The notes beneath the pieces were generated by a model. The model did not search any database. It was not told where the DNA came from and worked only from the letters and a program-made list of their open reading frames with translations. Below are positions 8,841 through 14,831 of a stretch of 15,703 bases of DNA, in pieces. This stretch comes from CAUTNA01 sp964371145 (GTDB taxonomy: Bacteria > Pseudomonadota > Alphaproteobacteria > Rs-D84): NCBI GenBank assembly GCA_964371145.1, contig CAYJKO010000013.1:1-15703 (forward strand), read 5' to 3'. Numbering within the stretch: position 1 is the stretch's first letter; each line of letters starts with the position of its first letter. The translations under genes were made by a program, and so were the position numbers.

Positions 8841-8872
8841 CGTACGGGTTCTTCATCTGTTGGGTGTGTAAT
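8841..8872 (+). repeat. Left copy of 32-bp direct repeat at the gap
   Basis: This copy matches 9036-9067 at 30 of 32 bases (differences at the third base, T/C, and at T/C in CATCTGYTGGG). It ends exactly where the N run starts. The orientation shown is arbitrary. Confidence 0.75.
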
Positions 8873-8972
8873 NNNNNNNNNNNNNNNNNNNNNNNNNNNN
8901 NNNNNNNNNNNNNNNNNNNNNNNNNNNNNNNNNNNNNNNNNNNNNNNNNNNNNNNNNNNNNNNNNNNNNNNN
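8873..8972. other. Assembly gap of 100 N
   Basis: There are exactly 100 undetermined bases, a conventional placeholder length, so the true distance is unknown. Repeats on both sides suggest the assembler failed on repeated sequence. Any frame drawn across this stretch is meaningless. Confidence 0.97.
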
Positions 8973-8988
8973 CCTTTCGCCTGCGTAA

Positions 8989-9018
8989 ATTATACAATTC
9001 GCTTTGCTTTTGTATAAT
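8989..9018. repeat. Hairpin ATTATACAA/TTGTATAAT
   Basis: Nine-base perfect arms (8989-8997 and 9010-9018) enclose a 12-base loop. No T-run of the usual kind follows it, so it is not a clear terminator. It belongs to the noncoding segment on the right of the gap. Confidence 0.5.
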
Positions 9019-9030
9019 AACTTTCGGCAC

Positions 9031-9046
9031 GAACCCGCACGGGTTC
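9031..9046. repeat. Hairpin GAACCC/GGGTTC overlapping the right direct repeat
   Basis: Six-base GC-rich arms surround a GCAC loop. The right arm is shared with the direct repeat copy 9036-9067. The left copy keeps the GGGTTC arm but has no GAACCC partner, so the two repeat surroundings differ. Confidence 0.5.
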
Positions 9047-9067
9047 TTCATCTGCTGGGTGTGTAAT
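9036..9067 (+). repeat. Right copy of 32-bp direct repeat
   Basis: This is the partner of 8841-8872. It lies between the hairpins and the terminator of the tRNA gene. With its neighbouring hairpins it resembles a short interspersed noncoding repeat unit; the family cannot be named. Confidence 0.7.
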
Positions 9068-9075
9068 ATGGTTAT

Positions 9076-9102
9076 AAAAAAAATCCCAAAAAATGGGATT
9101 TT
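9076..9102 (-). terminator. Rho-independent terminator of tRNA-Arg
   Basis: Arms AAAATCCCA (9080-9088) and TGGGATTTT (9094-9102) close a five-base loop. On the minus strand the stem runs into a T-run (complement of A at 9076-9083). It begins 12 bases past the encoded CCA of the tRNA. Confidence 0.8.
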
Positions 9103-9113
9103 CTTCATAATAA

Positions 9114-9190
9114 TGGCGCGCCCAGAAGGATTCGAACCCGCAGTCTTCTGATCCGTAGTCAGATGCTTTATCCAGTTAAGCTATGGGCGC
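9114..9190 (-). tRNA. tRNA-Arg (anticodon ACG), CCA encoded
   Basis: The cloverleaf is 77 bases. The acceptor stem GCGCCCA/TGGGCGC is perfect, as are the D stem GCTT/AAGC and the anticodon stem TCTGA/TCAGA with loop CTACGGA (anticodon ACG, reading CGN after A-to-I editing). The variable loop is AGACT, the T loop TTCGAAT, the discriminator G, and CCA is genomic. The T stem GCGGG/CCTTC contains one C-U mismatch and a G-U pair, slightly weak for a bacterial tRNA. It has its own promoter (9201-9229) and terminator. Confidence 0.93.
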
Positions 9191-9200
9191 AACGAATAAT

Positions 9201-9229
9201 ATTCTATACTATTATTTATCTGTTTGCAA
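9201..9229 (-). promoter_or_regulatory. Predicted promoter of tRNA-Arg
   Basis: TTGCAA (9224-9229) and TAGAAT (9201-9206) are 17 bases apart on the minus strand. The -10 box ends 10 bases before the mature tRNA 5' end. The -35 sequence is the same as that of the giant gene's predicted promoter. Confidence 0.55.
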
Positions 9230-9274
9230 GAAAAAATAAAAAATATTTTTGGGTTTTTATTTTATCGCCATTTC

Positions 9275-9283
9275 TGATATAAT
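9275..9283 (+). promoter_or_regulatory. Extended -10 promoter of the M23 peptidase gene
   Basis: TGATATAAT combines the TGn extension with a consensus TATAAT (9278-9283). There is no good -35 box at normal distance, as often with extended -10 promoters. The box ends six bases before the ATG at 9290, so transcription should start at or next to the start codon. Confidence 0.6.
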
Positions 9284-9289
9284 ATATTT

Positions 9290-10030
9290 ATGAAATGTGG
9301 GAATTTATTTTTAACAATATCTTTGTTGTGCGTGTTTGGTTTGCCCGCAAATGCGTCTTATTTGACCGCCGGATATTTTCCAGAAACTATTGATGATGCG
9401 TCATTTTCAGAACGAATAGAGGCTGCAAAAGACGGATATGATTTATGGATTGAATATACAGAAGATGGTAAATGTGTTAAAAATTGCACATATTCTGGAA
9501 TTACTTTGGCAGAATCTGTTGCGCGGTCGCAAAAGGCGACAAGTGTCGCAATGAATACAGCAAACAGAATAAAAATTACACAGCCGGTTGGTGATTATGG
9601 GTGTGTAGATTATAATATGTCCGTTATCCCGGGACAAGCCGCAATTGTAAACAGTCCCGTTATCGGCAATGTTCGAATTTCTGCGCCGTTTGGGCCGCGA
9701 TTCCATCCCGTTCAAAAGGTGTGGAAAGAACACAAAGGTATGGATTTAGCAACGGCTATGAATACGACCGTGTATACGCCCGCCAATGGCACAATTAAAA
9801 GTGTGTGGACGGATAATGGATGCGGAAAAGGTTTGCAAATCCAACATGCCGGCGGAATGGTGTCTAAATATTGTCATTTGAATGATAATTCTATGTATTC
9901 TGTCGGACAATCTGTGCGCGCAGGGTGCGCAGTCGCAAAAACAGGTAATACCGGTATGTCAACGGGTCCGCATTTGCATTATGAATTATTGCAAAACGGT
10001 GAACATGTTGACCCGTCAAATTTTATGTAA
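9290..10030 (+). CDS. Secreted M23-family (LytM-type) peptidoglycan endopeptidase
   Basis: 246 residues. Residues 1-22 form a Sec signal peptide ending in ANA, so the protein is exported to the periplasm. Residues 23-120 match nothing I recognise; they carry several cysteines. Residues 126-241 are an M23 domain: FGPRFHP at 134-140, HKGMD with zinc ligands H148 and D152, YCHL at 194-197, and HLHYE with H228 and zinc ligand H230. All the usual ligands are present, so it should be an active zinc endopeptidase cleaving peptide cross-links in the cell wall, rather than a degenerate EnvC-type activator. The short, single-domain form without coiled coil or LysM differs from NlpD/EnvC. The 3' end overlaps the end of the opposing Smr gene by 8 bases. 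No Shine-Dalgarno is seen; the promoter predicts a leaderless mRNA. Confidence 0.88.
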   Translation: MKCGNLFLTISLLCVFGLPANASYLTAGYFPETIDDASFSERIEAAKDGYDLWIEYTEDGKCVKNCTYSGITLAESVARSQKATSVAMNTANRIKITQPVGDYGCVDYNMSVIPGQAAIVNSPVIGNVRISAPFGPRFHPVQKVWKEHKGMDLATAMNTTVYTPANGTIKSVWTDNGCGKGLQIQHAGGMVSKYCHLNDNSMYSVGQSVRAGCAVAKTGNTGMSTGPHLHYELLQNGEHVDPSNFM

Positions 10031-10394
10031 TTTGTTTTTTAATTTTTATATCAAAACTGCCATTATTTAATTGTTTGCAATCTATTATTAAATCTGAAAT
10101 TACGGATTGTTTTATCCATTTTTGAAATTCGGGCTTTAATACTCCGCTGGCACCGGTTATAACGGTTATGTCACGTGCGCCACTGTGGACGGCATTGCAC
10201 AATAATTCCCATGATTCTTCCACGGTTTTATTATGAAAATCTATACGTATGCGTTTTGGGATGTCCGGCGTGGGCGATTGTGCCAGTCTGGACAGCTTTA
10301 ATTCGCTGCGTACCTGTTTTTTTATGCTGTTTTCATCGGCATAAAAATTATCCCCAACCATATTTGCAATGTCTGTATCTGTTAATTGTTTCAT
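10023..10394 (-). CDS. Small Smr-domain protein
   Basis: 123 residues from ATG at 10394. A longer frame to 10445 exists but would begin inside the rlpA terminator, so the inner ATG is chosen. Residues 48-120 look like an Smr domain (the MutS2 C-terminal family, associated with nucleic-acid nicking or RNA cleavage). IDFHNKTVEESW (51-62) stands for the LDLHGxxxxEA motif, and VITGASGVLKPEFQKWI (78-94) for the HGKGxGxL motif. The first motif keeps its histidine (H54) but has N for G after it, and the second lacks the HGKG histidine (T80), so catalysis may be altered. Residues 1-47 are polar and unlike any domain I know. Small Smr proteins of this form are common in alphaproteobacteria. No clear Shine-Dalgarno is visible. 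The function here is inferred from the family only. Confidence 0.78.
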   Translation of the reverse strand: MKQLTDTDIANMVGDNFYADENSIKKQVRSELKLSRLAQSPTPDIPKRIRIDFHNKTVEESWELLCNAVHSGARDITVITGASGVLKPEFQKWIKQSVISDLIIDCKQLNNGSFDIKIKKQIT

Positions 10395-10432
10395 AAATGA
10401 TATATTGAAATAAAATAATTTAATTGTCCAAT

Positions 10433-10456
10433 AAAAAACCCGCAAATTGCGGGTTT
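10433..10456 (-). terminator. Rho-independent terminator of rlpA
   Basis: On the minus strand, arms AAACCCGC and GCGGGTTT (10449-10456 and 10436-10443) with a five-base loop are followed by a T-run. It lies nine bases after the rlpA stop and separates rlpA from the Smr gene downstream. Confidence 0.85.
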
Positions 10457-10464
10457 GATTTTTA

Positions 10465-11382
10465 TTACAATGTGTCTTTATTCGTCCATTTGCCGTTTTT
10501 CAATAATCCGACATCATACAAGCCTTCGTTTGTATTTAATTGTTGAAGTATTGATTTGGCGGATTCGGCGTTTAATCCTGTGATTCTAACTTTGTAAAAA
10601 TCGCCTTCGTGGATTATGCGTGTTGCGCCATATTGTTGCATTTTTGCCGCCATAGCCGCTGCGCCTTCTTCTGACGTAGTTGCGGTTACTTGTAATTCAT
10701 AATCGCCGGTTGCAACAGGTGCTGGTGCTTCTGTTACTGTTGTTGTTTCAGTCACAACAGGTGCCGCGCCCAAGCTTTCTTCTGTTAATGTGCCGGTTGC
10801 AACGGGTGCAGTATATGATCCGTCTTTTAAAGTTGCGGCTTTAACAATTTTGCTTTGTTCTGGTAATATTTGAATTTGAACTTTTGATTGAGATGTCATA
10901 CCCAATTTTTCAGCAGCTGCAGGGGATAAATCCATAATGCGGCTGTTTAAAAATGGACCGCGGTTATTAATTCGTACAATAACAGATTTGCAGTTTTCCA
11001 AATTAGTTACGCGAACAATAGATGGCAAAGGTAAACTTTTGCTGGTTGCAAACATTTGACCTGCATCATATGTTTCTCCGTTGCTGGTTTTTGTACCGTT
11101 TAATTCCATCGGAATGATTCCTGCGACACCTGTTTGGTCGTAATCATAATTTTCTGTTGGTGTGTATTGTACACCATCAATGTTGTATGTGCTGCCGACA
11201 TAATATTTCGGTGCGCCATTTAACAAATATTCTATGTTCAAAGATTCTGCGCTTTGCGGCATTTCCAAAGAGCAGCTGCGTGGCATTTCAGAAATTGTTG
11301 AATCTGATGTTGCCTGGTAACCGGTGTTTTGACAAGCTCCCAAAACGGCTGTAATTGCCAATAATGATAAAATTTTATTCAT
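10465..11382 (-). CDS. rlpA: RlpA-like lipoprotein with DPBB and SPOR domains
   Basis: 305 residues. Residues 1-17 are a lipoprotein signal with lipobox LGAC (C17), so an outer- or inner-membrane lipoprotein. Residues 87-170 form the RlpA double-psi beta-barrel: SNGETYDAG, LPLPSIVRVTNL, VRINNRGPF, and RIMDLSPAAAEKLGM. Residues 171-226 are a Thr/Ala/Pro/Val linker. Residues 227-300 match a SPOR domain, which binds denuded septal glycan. RlpA in some bacteria is a lytic transglycosylase at division sites. Here the glutamate of the GExYD motif is kept (E103), but the usual AAH histidine is serine (S114) and the D of the NDRGP motif is asparagine (N140). The enzyme may be inactive, or modified. 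The start is firm: AAGGAG at 11391-11396, eight bases before ATG. It lies 64 bases behind murJ with its own promoter and is closed by a terminator. Confidence 0.9.
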   Translation of the reverse strand: MNKILSLLAITAVLGACQNTGYQATSDSTISEMPRSCSLEMPQSAESLNIEYLLNGAPKYYVGSTYNIDGVQYTPTENYDYDQTGVAGIIPMELNGTKTSNGETYDAGQMFATSKSLPLPSIVRVTNLENCKSVIVRINNRGPFLNSRIMDLSPAAAEKLGMTSQSKVQIQILPEQSKIVKAATLKDGSYTAPVATGTLTEESLGAAPVVTETTTVTEAPAPVATGDYELQVTATTSEEGAAAMAAKMQQYGATRIIHEGDFYKVRITGLNAESAKSILQQLNTNEGLYDVGLLKNGKWTNKDTL

Positions 11383-11412
11383 GAAATTTACTCCTTACAT
11401 TCTATAATTTAT

Positions 11413-11441
11413 ATTTTATCATAAAACAAAGGTGTTTTCAA
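11413..11441 (-). promoter_or_regulatory. Predicted promoter of rlpA
   Basis: TTGAAA (11436-11441) and TAAAAT (11413-11418) are 17 bases apart on the minus strand, and the -10 box is preceded by TGA (extended -10). This leaves a leader of about 25 bases that holds the Shine-Dalgarno site AAGGAG. A small hairpin (AATCTTT/AAAGATT, 11441-11459) spans the murJ stop just upstream but lacks a T-run, so read-through from murJ is possible. Confidence 0.6.
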
Positions 11442-11446
11442 ATCTT

Positions 11447-12928
11447 TTATTTAAAGATTGAAATCTTATGTATCGTTTTGTCTGCAATAAAAGCAAAAGG
11501 TAAATACATCGCACCAAATATTGCAATCGATATAAATAATTCAAATATATTGTTAACGGCAAATAATTGCAACGCATACCCCAAAAACGCGCACAATATA
11601 ACGAAAGACGTAATTGTCACAACAGTGCGTTTTTCCAATTTAAATAATTGTTTATTGCGGCAAATTATTGCAAACATTATTGTTCGCAGATATCCGCCCG
11701 ACACAACGCCGATTGGTATGGCCAGATAACCGATAATCGGGAACAGGGCGACATATATAATTGATGCAATCGCCAAAGATATAATGCTGGTCTTAACGGG
11801 TGTTTTGATGTCGTGCGCTGCATATAAAGTTTTCGTAAATATTTGATTGATGGTCATGGCCGGCAATACCCAGACTTGGATCATAATTGCGTTTGCCACG
11901 GCAATCGTTGATTCATGCGTCCATTTTCCGTATTCAAATAAATATTCAATTATCGGTGTTGCCAATATAAACAATCCGATAGTCGCCGGAATTATAAACA
12001 TCATAGAACGTCGCAAAGATGAATTTTGTTGGATATAAACGCCGCGCATATTGTTTTTTGCAATAGAATCAGAAATCGTAGACAATAACACTGTGCCCGC
12101 AGCCAACCCGATAATTGCAAAAGGCAATTGTATTATGCGATCCGAATAATATAACCAAGAAACAGCGCCGTTTTGAAAACTGGCGACCAACGTGCCGATT
12201 ATAATTGTAATTTGATAAAAACCAGACCCGATAATTCCAACACCCAATCTTTTCAAGACTGTTTTAATTTCACGATTCCATTTGGGTTTGATTAATTTTA
12301 ACCCGAAATAATTCCGACGAATACGTATCCATAAAACCATTAATTGTATGAATCCCGCGATAACGACAGCTGTGCTTAAAGCATATAAAATATATCCATC
12401 AAATAAATAATGTCCGACCAACAGACCGAATATTAAAAATATATTAAACATAGCCGGCATAAAAGCCGCCAATGCAAATCTTGAAAATGCGTTCAATATT
12501 CCAGATAACAGAGCGGTACCACAAACAAATATGACATAGAAAAACATTATACGTGCCATAATGATGGTGGTTGCCATTTTTGCGGCTTGGTCTTCAAAGC
12601 CGGGTGCCAACGCCCAAATTACAAACGGCATAAATATTTGAAATACGATTGTTATGATTAACAATATTAACATTAACCAAGAAAATATATTGTTCGCAAA
12701 GCTTTTTTTCTTTCCGCCTTTGATATACATTGGTACAAAAATAGATGACAAAGCGCCTTCGCCAAACAGGTCGCGAAACATGTTCGGAATCTTGAATGCG
12801 GCGAAAAAAATGTCGGATAAATATCCCGCCCCTAAAAAGCGAGCGATTAAAATATCACGAAAAAAGCCCAAAATACGACTGATTCCGGTCATTATTCCTA
12901 CGCTGAAAATATGTTTGCCAAGTTTCAT
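11447..12928 (-). CDS. murJ: MurJ lipid II flippase
   Basis: 493 residues, near the usual 500-520, hydrophobic throughout with about 13-14 membrane segments. MurJ moves the peptidoglycan precursor lipid II across the inner membrane. The N-terminal MOP/MVN signature is clear: GISRILGFFRDILIARFLG, then SDIFFAAFKIPNMFRDLFGE. The charged residues needed in E. coli MurJ fall at the same positions here: R18, R24, D39 and R52. The arginine of the YADR motif is R264 (YSDRIIQLP). The glutamate three residues after it in E. coli is Q267, a change I believe is common outside enterobacteria. It is transcribed away from bamD, from a promoter whose -10 box ends seven bases before the ATG; no Shine-Dalgarno is seen. 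rlpA follows in the same direction. Confidence 0.96.
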   Translation of the reverse strand: MKLGKHIFSVGIMTGISRILGFFRDILIARFLGAGYLSDIFFAAFKIPNMFRDLFGEGALSSIFVPMYIKGGKKKSFANNIFSWLMLILLIITIVFQIFMPFVIWALAPGFEDQAAKMATTIIMARIMFFYVIFVCGTALLSGILNAFSRFALAAFMPAMFNIFLIFGLLVGHYLFDGYILYALSTAVVIAGFIQLMVLWIRIRRNYFGLKLIKPKWNREIKTVLKRLGVGIIGSGFYQITIIIGTLVASFQNGAVSWLYYSDRIIQLPFAIIGLAAGTVLLSTISDSIAKNNMRGVYIQQNSSLRRSMMFIIPATIGLFILATPIIEYLFEYGKWTHESTIAVANAIMIQVWVLPAMTINQIFTKTLYAAHDIKTPVKTSIISLAIASIIYVALFPIIGYLAIPIGVVSGGYLRTIMFAIICRNKQLFKLEKRTVVTITSFVILCAFLGYALQLFAVNNIFELFISIAIFGAMYLPFAFIADKTIHKISIFK

Positions 12929-12943
12929 AGAATGGATTATACT
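12915..12943 (+). promoter_or_regulatory. Predicted promoter of bamD
   Basis: TTGCCA (12915-12920) and TATACT (12938-12943) are 17 bases apart. The -35 box lies inside the first codons of murJ, and the -10 box overlaps the murJ -10 box on the other strand. The leader would be about 40 bases. Confidence 0.5.
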
Positions 12944-12965
12944 AATTAACAGTTTGAAAAAGCAA
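12936..12965 (-). promoter_or_regulatory. Predicted promoter of murJ
   Basis: A consensus TATAAT (12936-12941) and a weaker TTGCTT (12960-12965) have an 18-base spacer on the minus strand. The -10 box ends seven bases before the murJ ATG, predicting a leaderless or nearly leaderless transcript. Confidence 0.55.
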
Positions 12966-12990
12966 GCATTAAGAAGAAAGAGAAAAAATA

Positions 12991-13707
12991 ATGAAAAAAT
13001 TAATTTTATTGGGCGTAATCACAATGATGGTTGCGGGATGTGCAACGGATAATGATATGGGTGCGCAATCTTTATCATCTATATATGACACGGCATATGC
13101 CGAATTAAATGAAGAAAATTATGAAGAAGCCGCGGCCGAATTTATTCGTGCAGAAACAGAATATCCATCCAGCGAATGGGCGGCTAAATCTTTGGTGATG
13201 GCGGCGTATTCTCAATATATGGACGGTGATTTTCCGGGTGCGTTATTGACTATTAATCGTTTTATGCGATTTCATCCGGGTCATTCCGAGGTTGCGTATA
13301 TGATGTATTTGCGCGGGATGTGTTATTATCGCCAGGTCAGCGACGTTCGTCGTGAATCTGGAATGTCGATAAACGCATTAAAACAATTTGAACAATTGGT
13401 TGCCAGATTTCCAAAATCTGAATACGCAGAAAATGCAGAAAACAAAATCAATATCTTGAAAAATTATATCGCAGGTAAAATTATGTATTCCGCGCGCCAA
13501 GATGCCAGCAAAGAAAACTGGACGTCCGCAATCAGACATTTTCAATTTATAATAACCGAAGGGGACAGAACCGTTATGGTGCCAGAGGCTTTGTATCGTT
13601 TGACCGAATGTTATACCGCACTTGGTTTAACAGAACAAGCAGACGGTTATGCGGAAATGTTGAAATTAAATTTCCCAGATAACGAATGGACTAAAAAATT
13701 AGATTAA
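12991..13707 (+). CDS. bamD: BamD outer membrane protein assembly lipoprotein
   Basis: 238 residues, normal for the family. The lipoprotein signal has lipobox VAGC (C17). The rest is a chain of TPR helices: YDTAYAELNEENYEEAAAEF (32-51), SYQYMDGDF-type second repeat (74-95), the YYRQVSDVRRESG segment (112-124) typical of BamD, FEQLVARFPKSEYAENA (133-149), AIRHFQFIITEG (180-191), and the C-terminal PEALYRLTECYTALGL (198-213) with LNFPDNEW (226-233). BamD is the essential partner of BamA in inserting beta-barrel proteins into the outer membrane, so the organism has a true outer membrane. The upstream region is purine-rich (AAGAAGAAAGAG), a weak ribosome site. It is a single gene, followed directly by a two-way terminator. 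Confidence 0.94.
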   Translation: MKKLILLGVITMMVAGCATDNDMGAQSLSSIYDTAYAELNEENYEEAAAEFIRAETEYPSSEWAAKSLVMAAYSQYMDGDFPGALLTINRFMRFHPGHSEVAYMMYLRGMCYYRQVSDVRRESGMSINALKQFEQLVARFPKSEYAENAENKINILKNYIAGKIMYSARQDASKENWTSAIRHFQFIITEGDRTVMVPEALYRLTECYTALGLTEQADGYAEMLKLNFPDNEWTKKLD

Positions 13708-13708
13708 T

Positions 13709-13734
13709 AAAAAAACCGCAAATTGCGGTTTTTT
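13709..13734. terminator. Bidirectional terminator between bamD and the deaminase gene
   Basis: Arms AAAAAACCGC and GCGGTTTTTT around a five-base AAATT loop have an A-run on one side and a T-run on the other, so the hairpin can stop both converging genes. It starts two bases after the bamD stop and ends two bases before the stop of the opposing gene. The core is nearly the same as in the rlpA terminator. Confidence 0.85.
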
Positions 13735-13735
13735 A

Positions 13736-14719
13736 TTATTTTGTCTTCAATTTTTCACGATTAATCGTTCGGGTAATTTTATCATTTACTTTTTTAAGCA
13801 TTTCAGAAGCCGAATGTTTGTGTAATATTTGAATAAATAATTCAGCATCCGCGCGTGCCAGATTTTCAAATATTTCTTCTGTGTTATGTTTTCCGCGATT
13901 AGTGTTTTTCATCAAAGATTTTTGCAGGTTTAACATCGCAACATTTCTGCGACTTAGATCAATTTTTACGGTATTAATTTTGGATAAAATATTGTTCCGT
14001 GCGGCGGCTAAATCATCTAAATTAAAATCGTATGCATTTATTATATGATATCGAACAATCAACATATCGGCGGCTTCGTCCAATAAATTGTCTGCATTTT
14101 GTTTATCGCGTGCATAAGAATTTTCTATAACGTGTTCGCATATTTCTTCTTTTGCAACGGATAATTGTACGGATTTTCCATTTTTTTTGATTAAAGATTT
14201 TGATAATTCGTCGGCGGCCGGAATATTAAATAATTCCATAGTGTGATCAAATGTAAAATTATCTTTTTGGAATTCCATATATTTAATACCAGATTCATTT
14301 AACATATCGTATGTGATGTCATTACTTGTTTTTCTGGATTCCAGGTATTCCGGTGCCATAGGGACGAAGATTAATTCAGAAATTCCCGCTTGGATTAATG
14401 CGCGCGTGCAATCTGGACACGGTGCCAAAGTTACAAATGCAACGCAATCGTCCAAGGATATGCCGCGTTTGGCGGCTGAATAAACGGCGTTTCTTTCGGC
14501 GTGTTCTATGAAACTGTATTTTGTGGGGCGTTCCAGACGTGTCGATATGTTTTTATTTACGCCACGGGGAAAAGTGTTTGTGCCGGTTGATTTAATATTA
14601 TGGTTTTTATCAACGATAACGCATCCGACCTGAGTATCTGGATCGTCAGAGAATTTACGCATAAAATCAGCGTGTGCCATATATTGGATAATTTCTTTTT
14701 CAGAAAAAGTAAGTGTCAT
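13736..14719 (-). CDS. dCMP-deaminase-like protein with a MazG-like C-terminal domain
   Basis: 327 residues. Residues 5-155 are a zinc cytidine/deoxycytidylate deaminase domain: H73 and E75 in EHAERNA, and C101/C104 in APCPDCTRAL, are the zinc ligands and proton shuttle. It fits dCMP deaminase (dCMP to dUMP, feeding dTMP synthesis) better than tRNA adenosine deaminase, because of the long insert before the HAE motif (residues 46-68). Residues 185-250 look like an all-alpha MazG-type NTP pyrophosphatase: EEICE (191-195), then after 19 residues EAAD (215-218), the EExxE...ExxD metal-binding pattern, followed by a long helix. If so, one protein could turn dCTP into dCMP and then dUMP; this is inference. 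Residues 251-327 are charged and helical without a known match. The usual dCMP deaminase is about 150-190 residues, so this is a clear extension. AAAGG upstream of ATG at 14719 is a possible ribosome site. Confidence 0.75.
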   Translation of the reverse strand: MTLTFSEKEIIQYMAHADFMRKFSDDPDTQVGCVIVDKNHNIKSTGTNTFPRGVNKNISTRLERPTKYSFIEHAERNAVYSAAKRGISLDDCVAFVTLAPCPDCTRALIQAGISELIFVPMAPEYLESRKTSNDITYDMLNESGIKYMEFQKDNFTFDHTMELFNIPAADELSKSLIKKNGKSVQLSVAKEEICEHVIENSYARDKQNADNLLDEAADMLIVRYHIINAYDFNLDDLAAARNNILSKINTVKIDLSRRNVAMLNLQKSLMKNTNRGKHNTEEIFENLARADAELFIQILHKHSASEMLKKVNDKITRTINREKLKTK

Positions 14720-14757
14720 TTATTATGCCTTTACTGTTTTCATTCTCTCTGAAACAG

Positions 14758-14786
14758 ATTTTATTATGGTATAAATAAAAAATCAA
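14758..14786 (-). promoter_or_regulatory. Predicted promoter of the deaminase gene
   Basis: TTGATT (14781-14786) and TAAAAT (14758-14763) are 17 bases apart on the minus strand, with a leader of about 30 bases. It stands back to back with the era promoter, without overlap. Confidence 0.5.
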
Positions 14787-14795
14787 CAGTTTTTA

Positions 14796-14824
14796 TTTAC
14801 TTTTGAAATCAAGTGTGTTAAAAA
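14796..14824 (+). promoter_or_regulatory. Predicted promoter of era
   Basis: TTTACT (14796-14801) and TAAAAA (14819-14824) are 17 bases apart, with TG one base before the -10 box. The box ends seven bases before the ATG at 14832, again predicting a leaderless transcript. Confidence 0.45.
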
Positions 14825-14831
14825 TACAGGT

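Larger units (their letters stand above)
8485..8872. other. AT-rich noncoding stretch between giant gene and assembly gap
   Basis: Nearly 390 bases hold no convincing reading frame in either direction. They contain the giant gene's promoter, two palindromes (8579-8588 and 8744-8755), long A and T runs, and the left copy of the direct repeat that flanks the gap. Nothing else recognisable is seen. Confidence 0.6.

Noticed and set aside
9031..9046. Fragment of a second tRNA, because GGGTTC resembles a T arm
   Set aside because: No acceptor or anticodon stem can be folded around it; it is a simple hairpin shared with the direct repeat.
8841..9067. CRISPR array
   Set aside because: Only two imperfect copies are seen, with unlike flanks and no regular spacers or cas genes.
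8814..9151. Frames crossing the N run, including one reading LYNLRRRK
   Set aside because: They depend on undetermined bases and an arbitrary gap length. The remaining sequence is noncoding repeat, tRNA terminator and tRNA.
10395..10445. Longer start for the Smr protein at 10445
   Set aside because: It would begin inside the T-run and stem of the rlpA terminator and encode an unlikely aromatic-rich lead; ATG at 10394 fits better.
11478..13052. Plus-strand frames opposite murJ and around the bamD start
   Set aside because: They are shadows of murJ and bamD with no ribosome site or family resemblance.
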